DNA of 33,431 nucleotides from Candidatus Avelusimicrobium pecoris (GCA_902761975.1 CACWMG010000008.1:1-33431); one strand, 5' to 3'; shown: positions 12,872 through 21,311, counted from the first letter of the stretch. Translations and numbers: made by a program. Notes: generated from the letters alone by a model not told the origin.

Positions 12872-15700
12872 ATGGTTAAAAAAACCGCTAAAAAAACTAC
12901 CGCTAAAAAAGCGGCCGTTAAAAAAACAGCTGTAAAAAAACCCGTTTCTAAAAAAGTAAAAAATACGAAATACGTCTATTCCTTTGGCGCCGGTAAAGCC
13001 GAAGGTAATGGCAAAATGAAAGAGCTTTTGGGTGGTAAAGGGGCTAACTTGGCTGAAATGTCCGGCCAATTAAAACTGCCCGTGCCCCCCGGTTTTACCA
13101 TTACAACCGAAGTCTGCACCTACTACTGGAACAACAAAAAAACCTATCCTAAAACCTTAAAAGCAGACGTAGAAGCCAACCTGAAAAAAGTTGAAAAAGA
13201 AACTAAAAAAGAATTTGGCTCTGCCACCAACCCGCTGTTAGTGTCCGTGCGTTCCGGGGCCCGTGCCTCCATGCCGGGGATGATGGAAACCATTTTAAAC
13301 ATTGGTCTTACCGAAAAGACCATCCCGGGTATGATTGCCAAAACCAACAACGCCCGCTTTGTCTATGACGCTTACCGCCGCTTGATTATGATGTATAGCG
13401 ACGTAGTAATGGAAAAAGCCGCCGGTATTGAACCCAAAGACGGCGAAGGCATCCGCAAAATTTTAGACGGTATGATGGCCGCCAAAAAAGCCGAATTAAA
13501 AGTAAAAGACGATACGCAAATCCCGGCTGAAGAACTTAAAAAATTGTGCGTGGAATTTAAGAAAACCGTTAAAAAAGTGCTCGGCAAAGAATTCCCCGAT
13601 AATCCGGTGGAACAACTTTGGGGCGCTATCGGGGCCGTGTTTGCCTCCTGGAACGGAAAACGCGCCATTGCCTACCGCGCTATTGAAAACATCCCCAACG
13701 ACTGGGGTACCGCTGTAAACGTGCAGACCATGGTATTTGGTAACATGGGCGACACCAGCGCTACCGGCGTAGCGTTCACCCGCAATCCCGGCAACGGAGA
13801 CTCCCACTTCTATGGCGAATATTTAATTAACGCCCAAGGCGAAGACGTGGTAGCCGGTATCCGCACCCCCTCCCCGATGAACAAGTGGTCCACCAACGCG
13901 CACTCGGCGCATTTGCCCACCTTGGAAAAAGTAATGCCCAAAGTGTACAAAGAGTTGGACGCGATTCAAAAGAAACTGGAAAAACATTTCCACGACATGC
14001 TGGATATTGAGTTCACCATTGAACACGAACGCTTGTGGATGCTCCAATGCCGTGTGGGTAAACGTAACGGGATTGCCGCCGTGCAAATGGCACTGGACAT
14101 GGTAAAAGAAAAACTCATTACCAAAGAAGAAGCCGTTTTGCGCGTAACCCCGGCTCAGTTGGGCGAACTGTTACTGCCCGCCATTGACCCGGCCGCCGAA
14201 AAAGGTGCCAAAGCCATTGCCCAAGGGTTGCCTGCGGGCCCCGGCGGTGCGTGCGGTAAAATTGTATTTAACTCGTTAGATGCGATTGCTTTGCAAGCCA
14301 AGAACATTCCTGCTATTTTAGTGCGCGAAGAAACCAACCCGGAAGATATTGAAGGGATGCGTGCCGCGCAGGGGATTTTAACCCAACGCGGCGGGATGAC
14401 CTCGCACGCGGCGTTAGTAGCGCGCGGTTGGGGTAAATGCTGTATTGTGGGTTGCGGCGAATTGGAAATTGACCTAGCCAACAAGACCCTCAAAGTAGGC
14501 GGCAAAACCTTTAAAGAAGGCGACGAGCTGACCTTGAACGGTACCAAAGGTTACGTCTATGCCGGTGCCCTCAAAATGTTAGGCGCGGGCGAAGGCAACA
14601 AAAATTTAACCAACTTCTTAGCGTTGTGCGATAAAGTGCGCGTCTTAAAAGTGCGTGCCAATGCCGACACGGAAGATGACGCCCTGAAAGCCCGCAAATT
14701 TGGGGCCGAAGGCATTGGGTTGTTCCGCATTGAACACATGTTCTACGGCAAACACTCCGAAGTACCGCTGTTCATTTTGCGCAAAATGATTTTAGCCGGT
14801 AACGATATGGAACGCAAAGCCGCAGTGGACGAACTCTTCCCGCACATGAAGAAAGAAATTAAAGCCACTTTAAAAGCGATGGCTGGGTACAGCGTAACGG
14901 TCCGCTTAATGGACCCGCCCTTGCACGAATTTGTGCCCGCCTTGCCCGAAAAACAACGCGACTTGGCCGAAGCCTTACATATTGGTATGGAAACCTTCCG
15001 CGAACGTGCTGCCGGACTGCACGAAGTAAACCCGATGATGGGGCACCGCGGGATCCGCTTGGGTGTAACCTACCCGGAAATTACCAAAATGCAAGCGCGT
15101 GCGGTATTTGAGGCCGCCGCGGAACTGATTAAGGAAGGCGTAAAAGCGGAGCCGGAAGTCATGATTCCGCTTACGTGCGATAAGAACGAAATCGTCTCCC
15201 AGAAAAAACTCATCCGCGAGGCTTACGACGAAGTAGTAGCCAAAACGAAAGTGAAAAAACTCAAATTCTCCGTGGGGACTATGATTGAAATTCCGCGTGC
15301 GGCTGTACTAGCGGCCGACATAGCCACGGAAGCGGACTTCTTCTCGTTTGGTACCAATGACCTTACGCAAATGACGTTTGGTTTCTCGCGCGACGATATC
15401 GGTTCGTTCCTGCCCGAATACCTCAAACAAGGTATTTTGGAACACGACCCGTTCCAAACCCTGGACCAACACGGGGTGGGCCGCTTAATCCAACACGCTG
15501 TAATTGAAAGCCGCGAAGTGAAACCCGGTCTTAAAATCGGTATTTGCGGCGAACACGGCGGGGACCCGGAAAGTGTGGAATTCTGCCACCGCGAAGGGTT
15601 TACGTATGTGTCCTGCTCGGCGTTCCGCGTGCCGATAGCCCGCTTAGCGGCGGCGCAGGCGGCGGCGAAAGATGTACTCGCCAAAAAGAAAAGAAAATAA
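12872..15700 (+). CDS. ppdK: Pyruvate, phosphate dikinase
   Basis: Interconverts PEP, AMP and PPi with pyruvate, ATP and phosphate; in anaerobes it often runs in glycolysis to gain ATP from PPi. The 942-residue protein has the nucleotide-grasp domain from LLGGKGANLAEM, the phospho-His swivel domain with QRGGMTSHAALVARGWGK (catalytic His512), and the C-terminal PEP-binding barrel ending near GICGEHGGDPES. Unusual: residues 1-32 are a Lys/Ala/Thr-rich tail, absent from typical PPDKs, which start near KYVYSF. The open frame extends upstream, but AGGGAG before the ATG at 12872 and the homology set the start. Single-gene unit with its own terminator. Confidence 0.97.
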   Translation: MVKKTAKKTTAKKAAVKKTAVKKPVSKKVKNTKYVYSFGAGKAEGNGKMKELLGGKGANLAEMSGQLKLPVPPGFTITTEVCTYYWNNKKTYPKTLKADVEANLKKVEKETKKEFGSATNPLLVSVRSGARASMPGMMETILNIGLTEKTIPGMIAKTNNARFVYDAYRRLIMMYSDVVMEKAAGIEPKDGEGIRKILDGMMAAKKAELKVKDDTQIPAEELKKLCVEFKKTVKKVLGKEFPDNPVEQLWGAIGAVFASWNGKRAIAYRAIENIPNDWGTAVNVQTMVFGNMGDTSATGVAFTRNPGNGDSHFYGEYLINAQGEDVVAGIRTPSPMNKWSTNAHSAHLPTLEKVMPKVYKELDAIQKKLEKHFHDMLDIEFTIEHERLWMLQCRVGKRNGIAAVQMALDMVKEKLITKEEAVLRVTPAQLGELLLPAIDPAAEKGAKAIAQGLPAGPGGACGKIVFNSLDAIALQAKNIPAILVREETNPEDIEGMRAAQGILTQRGGMTSHAALVARGWGKCCIVGCGELEIDLANKTLKVGGKTFKEGDELTLNGTKGYVYAGALKMLGAGEGNKNLTNFLALCDKVRVLKVRANADTEDDALKARKFGAEGIGLFRIEHMFYGKHSEVPLFILRKMILAGNDMERKAAVDELFPHMKKEIKATLKAMAGYSVTVRLMDPPLHEFVPALPEKQRDLAEALHIGMETFRERAAGLHEVNPMMGHRGIRLGVTYPEITKMQARAVFEAAAELIKEGVKAEPEVMIPLTCDKNEIVSQKKLIREAYDEVVAKTKVKKLKFSVGTMIEIPRAAVLAADIATEADFFSFGTNDLTQMTFGFSRDDIGSFLPEYLKQGILEHDPFQTLDQHGVGRLIQHAVIESREVKPGLKIGICGEHGGDPESVEFCHREGFTYVSCSAFRVPIARLAAAQAAAKDVLAKKKRK

Positions 15701-15748
15701 GTACTTGCCGCACGGGCATTCCCGCACAGTAAGTTTGTTAAAACTTTA

Positions 15749-15777
15749 CAGGCTCCTCCCAATGAGGGGCCTGTTTT
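15749..15777 (+). terminator. Terminator of ppdK
   Basis: A 10-bp stem (CAGGCTCCTC at 15749-15758, GAGGGGCCTG at 15764-15773, one G-T pair) followed by four T. The -10 box of the next gene begins four bases later, so stop and start signals are nested. Confidence 0.85.
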
Positions 15778-15780
15778 ATG

Positions 15781-15786
15781 TATAAT
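15781..15786 (+). promoter_or_regulatory. -10 box of the ankyrin-like gene (leaderless)
   Basis: TATAAT six bases before the ATG at 15793. No ribosome site. The -35 region falls within the ppdK terminator hairpin. Confidence 0.55.
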
Positions 15787-15792
15787 ACAACT

Positions 15793-16275
15793 ATGAAAAC
15801 TATTTTGGGTGTCATTATCCTCATCCTCCTTATAGCGGCTTGTAATCTTTCGGGCGTATTTATTATTGGCCCAGGGCGATTATGTTTATTTGGGGTACTC
15901 TTTTTAATTTTTATGCAATTAAAACGAAAAAAACAAAATACCTCATTTGAGACTAAAATCTATAAACGATTTCCTATATTACAGACAGACGAATATAGCC
16001 GTCATTTAATCAAGAAATTTTTACAGGATGTAGAATGGGATTGCCACTCTCAAGAATGGCAAAAATGGACCGTTTTGCATTTAGCAGGAAATTTAACCAT
16101 GCTTCACATTATGGCTGGTATCGGCAATGAAGAAGCCACAACGGAACTATTGAGTACAGATACCGAGGTTGACCCGAACGCCCAAGATGACAACGGTCTT
16201 ACCCCGTTAGATTACGCTAAAAAATTTAACGAAACTGAAGTGATTAAACTCTTGGAAAAATATATTAAAAAATAA
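15793..16275 (+). CDS. Membrane-anchored ankyrin-repeat protein
   Basis: A 160-residue protein with two hydrophobic segments at the N-terminus (about 4-20 and 24-42), followed by a basic stretch (KRKKQN) that would face the cytoplasm, and a C-terminal region with ankyrin-type pieces: WTVLHLAG, TMLHIMAGIGNEEATTELL, then PNAQDDNGLTPLDYAKKFN. The last matches the ankyrin TPLDxA core closely. It probably binds a protein partner at the membrane; no enzymatic motif is present. ACNLSG near residue 16-21 looks lipobox-like but is not a clean match. The start at 15793 rather than an ATG 15 bases upstream is chosen because the upstream ATG overlaps the promoter. Confidence 0.7.
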   Translation: MKTILGVIILILLIAACNLSGVFIIGPGRLCLFGVLFLIFMQLKRKKQNTSFETKIYKRFPILQTDEYSRHLIKKFLQDVEWDCHSQEWQKWTVLHLAGNLTMLHIMAGIGNEEATTELLSTDTEVDPNAQDDNGLTPLDYAKKFNETEVIKLLEKYIKK

Positions 16276-16288
16276 CTCTTTTCCCCTC

Positions 16289-16318
16289 TTGCGCCCGTTC
16301 CCCCCTATTTACTATAAT
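16289..16318 (+). promoter_or_regulatory. Promoter of gmk-rpoZ-udg-priA
   Basis: TTGCGC (16289-16294) and TATAAT (16313-16318) with an 18-bp spacer. Six bases separate the -10 from the gmk ATG, predicting a leaderless operon mRNA. Confidence 0.65.
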
Positions 16319-16324
16319 AGCAAT

Positions 16325-16918
16325 ATGAAGGCTTTTCCTATTATTGTTTCGTCTCCCTCGGGGGCCGGTAAGACCACTATTGTGGACGCTGTTTTAAAGC
16401 AAAATAAAACCGTTTCACGCGTGGTTACCGCCACCACTCGTGCGCCACGCAAAGGCGAAAAAGACGGTAAAGACTACCACTTTTGGACGATTAAACAATT
16501 TGAACAAGCCATTAAAAAACATCAAATGTTGGAATGGGCCCAAGTGCATACGCACTATTACGGTATCCCTAAAAAGTCCGTAGACAGCCTTTTAAAAAAA
16601 GGTATTTGCCCCATTTTGGTGATTGATGTGCAAGGCGCGCGTACCGTCAAAGCGCAGTACCCGCAGGCGGCTACCGTGTTTATTGTGCCCCCCTCGTTAA
16701 AAGAGCTGAAAAAACGTATTTTGGGCCGCAACGATAACACGCAGGATATTGAAATCCGCCTGGAGACCGCCAAAAAAGAAATGAAAGAGTTGGACAAGTA
16801 CGACTACGCGCTTTTAAATGACGATTTGAAAGAAGCCATTACCCACATGGCCGGCATCATTGCCGCAGAACAATGCCGCGTAGCACGGCAAGACAAAAAA
16901 CTGAAAATTTTAAAATAG
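16325..16918 (+). CDS. gmk: Guanylate kinase
   Basis: Phosphorylates GMP to GDP with ATP. The 197-residue protein has the P-loop SSPSGAGKTTI at residues 8-18, the GMP-binding region TTRAPRKGEKDGKDYHF, and VIDVQGARTVK, all standard for the family. Length is normal. An in-frame ATG 36 bases upstream lies before the promoter, so the ATG at 16325, six bases after TATAAT, is the start. First gene of an operon with rpoZ, a pairing found in many bacteria. Confidence 0.97.
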   Translation: MKAFPIIVSSPSGAGKTTIVDAVLKQNKTVSRVVTATTRAPRKGEKDGKDYHFWTIKQFEQAIKKHQMLEWAQVHTHYYGIPKKSVDSLLKKGICPILVIDVQGARTVKAQYPQAATVFIVPPSLKELKKRILGRNDNTQDIEIRLETAKKEMKELDKYDYALLNDDLKEAITHMAGIIAAEQCRVARQDKKLKILK

Positions 16919-16932
16919 TGTAAGGAGCCAAT

Positions 16933-17229
16933 ATGTCTTCAAAAAACGACCAAGAATTAGCTGCAAAATTAACCGACTTTGACGGCGACCGCTACGATAT
17001 TGTGGTGTTAGCGTCCATGTACGCCAAAGAGCTTAAAAAGAAACCGGAATTTAAACAAAAACCGACTTCTGCCGTCATCAAAGAAGCGTTAGATGCTATT
17101 TTGTCTAAACGCATTACCAAAGAAGAAATTTTAAACCTAAGCACTTCTAACTACGCTGCTGAACAAAAGGCCGCCGAAGAAGCCCGCTTAGAGGCTGAAC
17201 GCAAAGCCAAAGAACCCATGAAACTGTAA
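16933..17229 (+). CDS. rpoZ: RNA polymerase omega subunit
   Basis: Small subunit that helps RNA polymerase assembly by binding beta-prime. The 98-residue product has the omega core DGDRYDIVVLASMYAKEL and KPTSAVIKEALDAILSKRI. A charged Ala/Glu/Lys-rich tail follows (about 73-98). A strong ribosome site, TAAGGAG, lies just ahead; it is 14 bases after gmk and two bases before the next gene. Confidence 0.92.
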   Translation: MSSKNDQELAAKLTDFDGDRYDIVVLASMYAKELKKKPEFKQKPTSAVIKEALDAILSKRITKEEILNLSTSNYAAEQKAAEEARLEAERKAKEPMKL

Positions 17230-17231
17230 TT

Positions 17232-18119
17232 ATGGGCGATTCACTGCGCAAGTTGGCCGGGGATGTTAAACGCTTTTTAGCCGCCCAAGAAGAAGATGAG
17301 CTGCTAGATATCTCCCGCCCGCGCGCAGCGGCTGATTTACCCCCCGCTACGTCGTTGCCTGTGCAAACAGCGCACGCCCAAGCGGGGGTTTCTGTGGCCC
17401 CTAAAATGGCCGAAAATTCCACCCTTACCGTGGATTTCCCGCGTGCCCAACAGCCTACTACTCCCCCGGAACCGGAGCTTGCTATGAAAAAACAAGACAA
17501 AACCGCCGCCTTAAACGAACTGGCCGAAGTAATCAAATCTTGCACCCGTTGCCCCCTGGGGGCTACGCGCTTAAATGCGGTACCCGGAGAGGGCAACGTC
17601 AATGCCGACGTGATGTTTGTAGGCGAAGGGCCGGGCTTTGATGAAGACCGCCAAGGCCGCCCGTTTGTGGGCCGGGCCGGGCAACTGTTAGACAAAATGA
17701 TTTTAGCCATGGGCCTCACGCGTGAGAACGTGTTTATTGCCAACATTGCCAAATGCCACCCCATGACCGACCCCTTACACCCCGAAAAGCACGGCAACGA
17801 CCGTGCACCCAACGCGCAGGAAATTGCTTGTTGCCGCAAATATATTGAGCGTCAAATTGCCATCGTTTGCCCCAAATATGTGGTAGCGTTAGGCGGCGTG
17901 GCGGCGAAGGCCCTTATTAGTGATGCGGGCAGTTTAGGGGCTCTGCGCGGTAAATTCCACAACTTGCATTTAGATAGTGTAGAACTACCTAAACCTGTGC
18001 AAATTTTAGCCACTTTCCACCCCGCCGCCTTGCTTAGAAACCCCAACTGGAAAAAAGATGCTTGGCAAGATTTGCAGATGGTCATGGACAAACTGGGCCT
18101 AAAAGGCGCGCGCAAATAA
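17232..18119 (+). CDS. Type 4 uracil-DNA glycosylase (Fe-S)
   Basis: Removes uracil from DNA to start base excision repair. The catalytic domain spans about residues 92-290: GEGPGFDEDRQGRPFVGRAG (motif A, 131-150) and TFHPAALLRNP (motif with catalytic His, 261-271). Four cysteines fit the Fe-S cluster: 104, 107, 175 and 200 (or 201). Between 175 and 200 there are about nine more residues than I expect in the family (HPMTDPLHPEKHGND region). The first 90 residues are a low-complexity Ala/Pro-rich extension of unknown role. Third gene of the gmk operon, two bases after rpoZ and one before priA. Confidence 0.92.
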   Translation: MGDSLRKLAGDVKRFLAAQEEDELLDISRPRAAADLPPATSLPVQTAHAQAGVSVAPKMAENSTLTVDFPRAQQPTTPPEPELAMKKQDKTAALNELAEVIKSCTRCPLGATRLNAVPGEGNVNADVMFVGEGPGFDEDRQGRPFVGRAGQLLDKMILAMGLTRENVFIANIAKCHPMTDPLHPEKHGNDRAPNAQEIACCRKYIERQIAIVCPKYVVALGGVAAKALISDAGSLGALRGKFHNLHLDSVELPKPVQILATFHPAALLRNPNWKKDAWQDLQMVMDKLGLKGARK

Positions 18120-18120
18120 T

Positions 18121-20088
18121 ATGTTTTGTAAGGTCGTTTTTGACGTTCCGCTAGACCGCGATTTTGATTACACCGTACCCGAAGAATTAGCCCCCTTGGT
18201 GCGCCCCGGCGTGCGCGTAACCGCTCCGTTTGGCCGCGTACTTACCGGCGGGCTTGTGGTAGCCACCAGTGATATTTCTACCGCGCCCGCGCACATTACC
18301 TTAAAACCCATTGCCAGTGTGGTAGATAACAAACCGCTTTTTGGGGCCGATTTATTCCCGCTGATGCGCTTTTTAAAAAGCCATTACGGTTGCCCGGTGG
18401 GTCAAATTTTATTTGCTTTGATTCCCCCCCAACCTTACTTTAAGCTGAGTGACCCGCCCGCTTTGGTGCGCCCTGTTGTTAAAACGCCCTCTTTTAGTTT
18501 AACGGCAAGCCAACAAAAAGCACTGGCTACGTTGCAAGCGTTGCCCGCGTATGAATTTCATGCGTTTTTACTCCAAGGCCCGGCCGCAACCGGCAAGACC
18601 GAAACGGTGCTACGCAAGGCCGGGGACGTATTAAACGGCTACGGGCAAGTATTACTTACGGTACCGGATATTGTGGCCGCCCGTCAGTTCATCCGTGAGG
18701 CAGAAACCCGCTTTGGCGCGGATAACGTGTACGCTTGGCACAGCCGCATGCTACTAAGCAAAAAGAAAAAGTATTTTTCCAACATTTCTAACGGCGTGCC
18801 GTGCGTGGTAATTGCTACGCGCTCGGGCGTATTGCTACCGTTTAAAAACTTGCGCTTGGCCGCTATGCTGGGCGAACATGACGACAATTACAAACAAGAA
18901 GAAAACAAACCCTACTACCATGCGCGCGACGTGCTTTTTGAGCGCGCCAAAACGCATGGGGCTACGCTGTTGTACGTGTCTGCCACGCCCAGTGCGGAAA
19001 TTTTAAAATGGGTGCAAGAAAAAAAATTAACCGTACTTCCTTTTGAGGAGCCCGCCACAAAAACCTATGCGCCGCAAATTAAAATTACCGAGAAGAAAAG
19101 TGAAAAAAGCCGCTACTTTTCCGCATTTTTACTAGAACAATTGGCCGAAAATATCGCTAAAAAAGAACCAACCCTTTTAATTTTAAACCGTCGCGGTTAT
19201 GCGGGCACGTATTACTGTTTAAACTGCGGCGCGTATGCTACTTGTAAAAAATGCGGCGCTATTTTATCGCACGAAAAATTAGACGACGGTACCGAGCGCC
19301 TACACTGCAGAAAATGCGGCGCGGTGGAGGGCATGCAACAAGAGTGCCCCAAGTGCCATAACCTTATTTTCAAAGCACGCGGCGGCGGTACGCAAAAAAT
19401 TGCTACCGAGCTAGCCAAACTATTCCCGCAAGCTAAACTGCTACGCTTGGATTCGGACACGCTCAAAACCAAATCCGGCCAAGGGTTTGAGGCCATCAGC
19501 GCGTTTAAAACGGGGCAGGCGGATATGATTGTAGGCACGCGGTTGGCGTCGGGCGCGCTGAAAGGTTCGCGCGTGAGTTTAGCCGCTATTTTAGACGCAG
19601 AACTGGAACTGGACGGGCCGGATTTCCGGGCCAGTGAAAAATATGGGCAACTCTTATTTGAACTGCGTGGGCATTTGGCGTGTGTGCCCGGCGGACGGCT
19701 GGTTATTCAAACGGCTGACCCAACCGCGTATGATTATGCCCCTATGGTAGCCGACCATTACGCCGCCGCAGCTACCAACGAACTGGAACTGCGCCAGGCC
19801 TTTGGTTATCCCCCCTACACGTGTTTAATCCGTGTGACGGTAAAAGCCAAGGCGTTGGATTTACTCCAGGCCGAAACCGCCCGCGTAAAAGCACTGGGGC
19901 AAGGGCGTTGTTTGGAGGTGTTGGGCCCCGTGTGGTGTGCTAAAAAAACCGATAAACTTAAAAAACAATATTTGTTATTTAAGACGGACGCGGCGCGGTA
20001 TTTGGATTTGCTGGCACAACTGGACAGTTTTGAGCCCGCCAAACGTGCGGCGGTACAAGTGATTGCCGACCCGTATAATTTCTACTAA
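18121..20088 (+). CDS. priA: PriA-like primosomal protein with degenerate helicase motifs
   Basis: PriA reloads the replicative helicase at stalled forks. The 655-residue protein keeps the N-terminal 3'-DNA-binding domain (FDVPLDRDFDYTVPEEL, VRVTAPFGR), the zinc region with eight Cys (366, 369, 375, 378, 396, 399, 409, 412) and SATPS (287-291). But helicase motifs are altered: Walker A is GPAATGKTE (153-161), the DEEH box reads LGEH (250-253), motif V reads TRLASGALKGSRV (473-485) and the GRAGR motif VI is replaced by ELRGHLACVPGGR (514-526). So ATPase/helicase activity is probably reduced or lost while fork binding remains. Shorter than the usual 700-plus residues. Last gene of the gmk operon. 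Confidence 0.9.
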   Translation: MFCKVVFDVPLDRDFDYTVPEELAPLVRPGVRVTAPFGRVLTGGLVVATSDISTAPAHITLKPIASVVDNKPLFGADLFPLMRFLKSHYGCPVGQILFALIPPQPYFKLSDPPALVRPVVKTPSFSLTASQQKALATLQALPAYEFHAFLLQGPAATGKTETVLRKAGDVLNGYGQVLLTVPDIVAARQFIREAETRFGADNVYAWHSRMLLSKKKKYFSNISNGVPCVVIATRSGVLLPFKNLRLAAMLGEHDDNYKQEENKPYYHARDVLFERAKTHGATLLYVSATPSAEILKWVQEKKLTVLPFEEPATKTYAPQIKITEKKSEKSRYFSAFLLEQLAENIAKKEPTLLILNRRGYAGTYYCLNCGAYATCKKCGAILSHEKLDDGTERLHCRKCGAVEGMQQECPKCHNLIFKARGGGTQKIATELAKLFPQAKLLRLDSDTLKTKSGQGFEAISAFKTGQADMIVGTRLASGALKGSRVSLAAILDAELELDGPDFRASEKYGQLLFELRGHLACVPGGRLVIQTADPTAYDYAPMVADHYAAAATNELELRQAFGYPPYTCLIRVTVKAKALDLLQAETARVKALGQGRCLEVLGPVWCAKKTDKLKKQYLLFKTDAARYLDLLAQLDSFEPAKRAAVQVIADPYNFY

Positions 20089-20119
20089 AATTTCTTCCTG
20101 TTCCTTCGCGTGGGTTTTG

Positions 20120-20125
20120 TATAAT
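20120..20125 (+). promoter_or_regulatory. -10 box of tyrS
   Basis: TATAAT preceded by TTTTG, with a leader of about 20 bases containing TTAGGAGT before the ATG at 20151. The -35 is unclear. Confidence 0.5.
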
Positions 20126-20150
20126 ATAAGTATATTTTAGGAGTATTTTT

Positions 20151-21311
20151 ATGACCATTGACGAGCAAATTAACTTTTTAACACGCGGTTGCGTGGACGT
20201 AGTTTCTAAACAAGATTTAGCAAAAAAATTAGAATCAGGCAAAACCCTAAAAATTAAACTGGGGTGCGACCCGACCTCGGCCGACTTACACCTGGGCCAC
20301 AGTGTGGCACTGTCGCTCTTGCGCCGCTTCCAGGATTTGGGCCACACGGCCGTCTTAGTTATCGGCGATTTTACCGCCGCCATTGGCGACCCGTCCGGGC
20401 GCGATTCTACCCGCCCCGTCTTGGGACGCGAGCAAATTTTGTCCAACGCCAAAACCTATACCGACCAGGCCTTTAAAGTATTAGACCCCGCCAAAACCGA
20501 GGTGCGTTTTAATAGTGAGTGGCTGGACCCGTTTGTCTCCGGGCGCGATTTGCTGACCACCTTGCAACACGTTACCGTTGCGCAAGTGTTGGAGCGCGAC
20601 GATTTTAAAAAACGCATGGCCGCCGGAAACCCCATTAGCATGCTGGAAGTGCTTTACAGCTTGTTCCAAGGGCAAGATTCTGTGGCCCTAAAAGCCGACG
20701 TGGAACTGGGCGGTACAGACCAAATTTTCAATTTGCTCGTCGGGCGTCAACTGCAAAAAAACAACGGGCAAGAGCCGCAAGTGGCTATTACTGTGCCGCT
20801 TCTGGTGGGCTTAGACGGCGTGAAAAAAATGAGCAAATCCTACAAAAACTATGTGGGCCTTACGGACGCGCCCGAAGATATGTTTGGCAAAATTATGTCT
20901 ATTGCCGACGAAGTAATGCCCATGTACTACGAGCTGTTAACCACGGAAAATTTGGACGAAATCAAAGCCATGCACCCCATGGCCGCCAAGAAAAAACTGG
21001 CGCATCTGTTAGTGGCGCGCTTTCATAACGAGGACGCCGCCAACGCCGCGCAAGCCCATTTTGAAACCGTATTTTCTAAAAAAGAACTTCCTACGGATAT
21101 GCCGCAGTTTAAGCCCGAAGACGGGGCCTTACTCTCTGCCGTAATTTTTGCCGCCAAAGCCGCGGAAAGTAAAAACAAAGCCCGCGGGCTGATTTTACAA
21201 GGCGCCGTGCGCCTCAAAGGCGAAAAAGTAACCCAGGACGGTCCGCTTAGTTTTGAAAACGGCGACGTACTGCAAATTGGCAAGCGCCATTTCTTTAAAC
21301 TGGTGAAATGA
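20151..21311 (+). CDS. tyrS: Tyrosyl-tRNA synthetase
   Basis: Charges tRNA-Tyr with tyrosine. The 386-residue class I synthetase has the HLGH signature (LHLGHSVAL, about 47-55), the substrate loop IGDFTAAIGDPSGR, ADVELGGTDQIFNLLVGR, and the KMSKS motif (KKMSKSYKNYVGL). The C-terminal 70 residues form an S4-like RNA-binding domain. Its TGA stop overlaps the ATG of mltG (ATGA), so the two are translationally coupled; it also shows that TGA is a normal stop in this genome. Confidence 0.97.
   Translation: MTIDEQINFLTRGCVDVVSKQDLAKKLESGKTLKIKLGCDPTSADLHLGHSVALSLLRRFQDLGHTAVLVIGDFTAAIGDPSGRDSTRPVLGREQILSNAKTYTDQAFKVLDPAKTEVRFNSEWLDPFVSGRDLLTTLQHVTVAQVLERDDFKKRMAAGNPISMLEVLYSLFQGQDSVALKADVELGGTDQIFNLLVGRQLQKNNGQEPQVAITVPLLVGLDGVKKMSKSYKNYVGLTDAPEDMFGKIMSIADEVMPMYYELLTTENLDEIKAMHPMAAKKKLAHLLVARFHNEDAANAAQAHFETVFSKKELPTDMPQFKPEDGALLSAVIFAAKAAESKNKARGLILQGAVRLKGEKVTQDGPLSFENGDVLQIGKRHFFKLVK

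Noticed and set aside
13496-14086. Minus-strand frames of about 90-130 codons inside ppdK
   Set aside because: They are antisense shadows of a conserved enzyme; no promoter or ribosome site supports them.
21309-21311. A reassigned genetic code in which UGA is sense
   Set aside because: tyrS, ftsW and rsmH all end in TGA at the expected family length, each overlapping the next start as ATGA. UGA is therefore a normal stop here.
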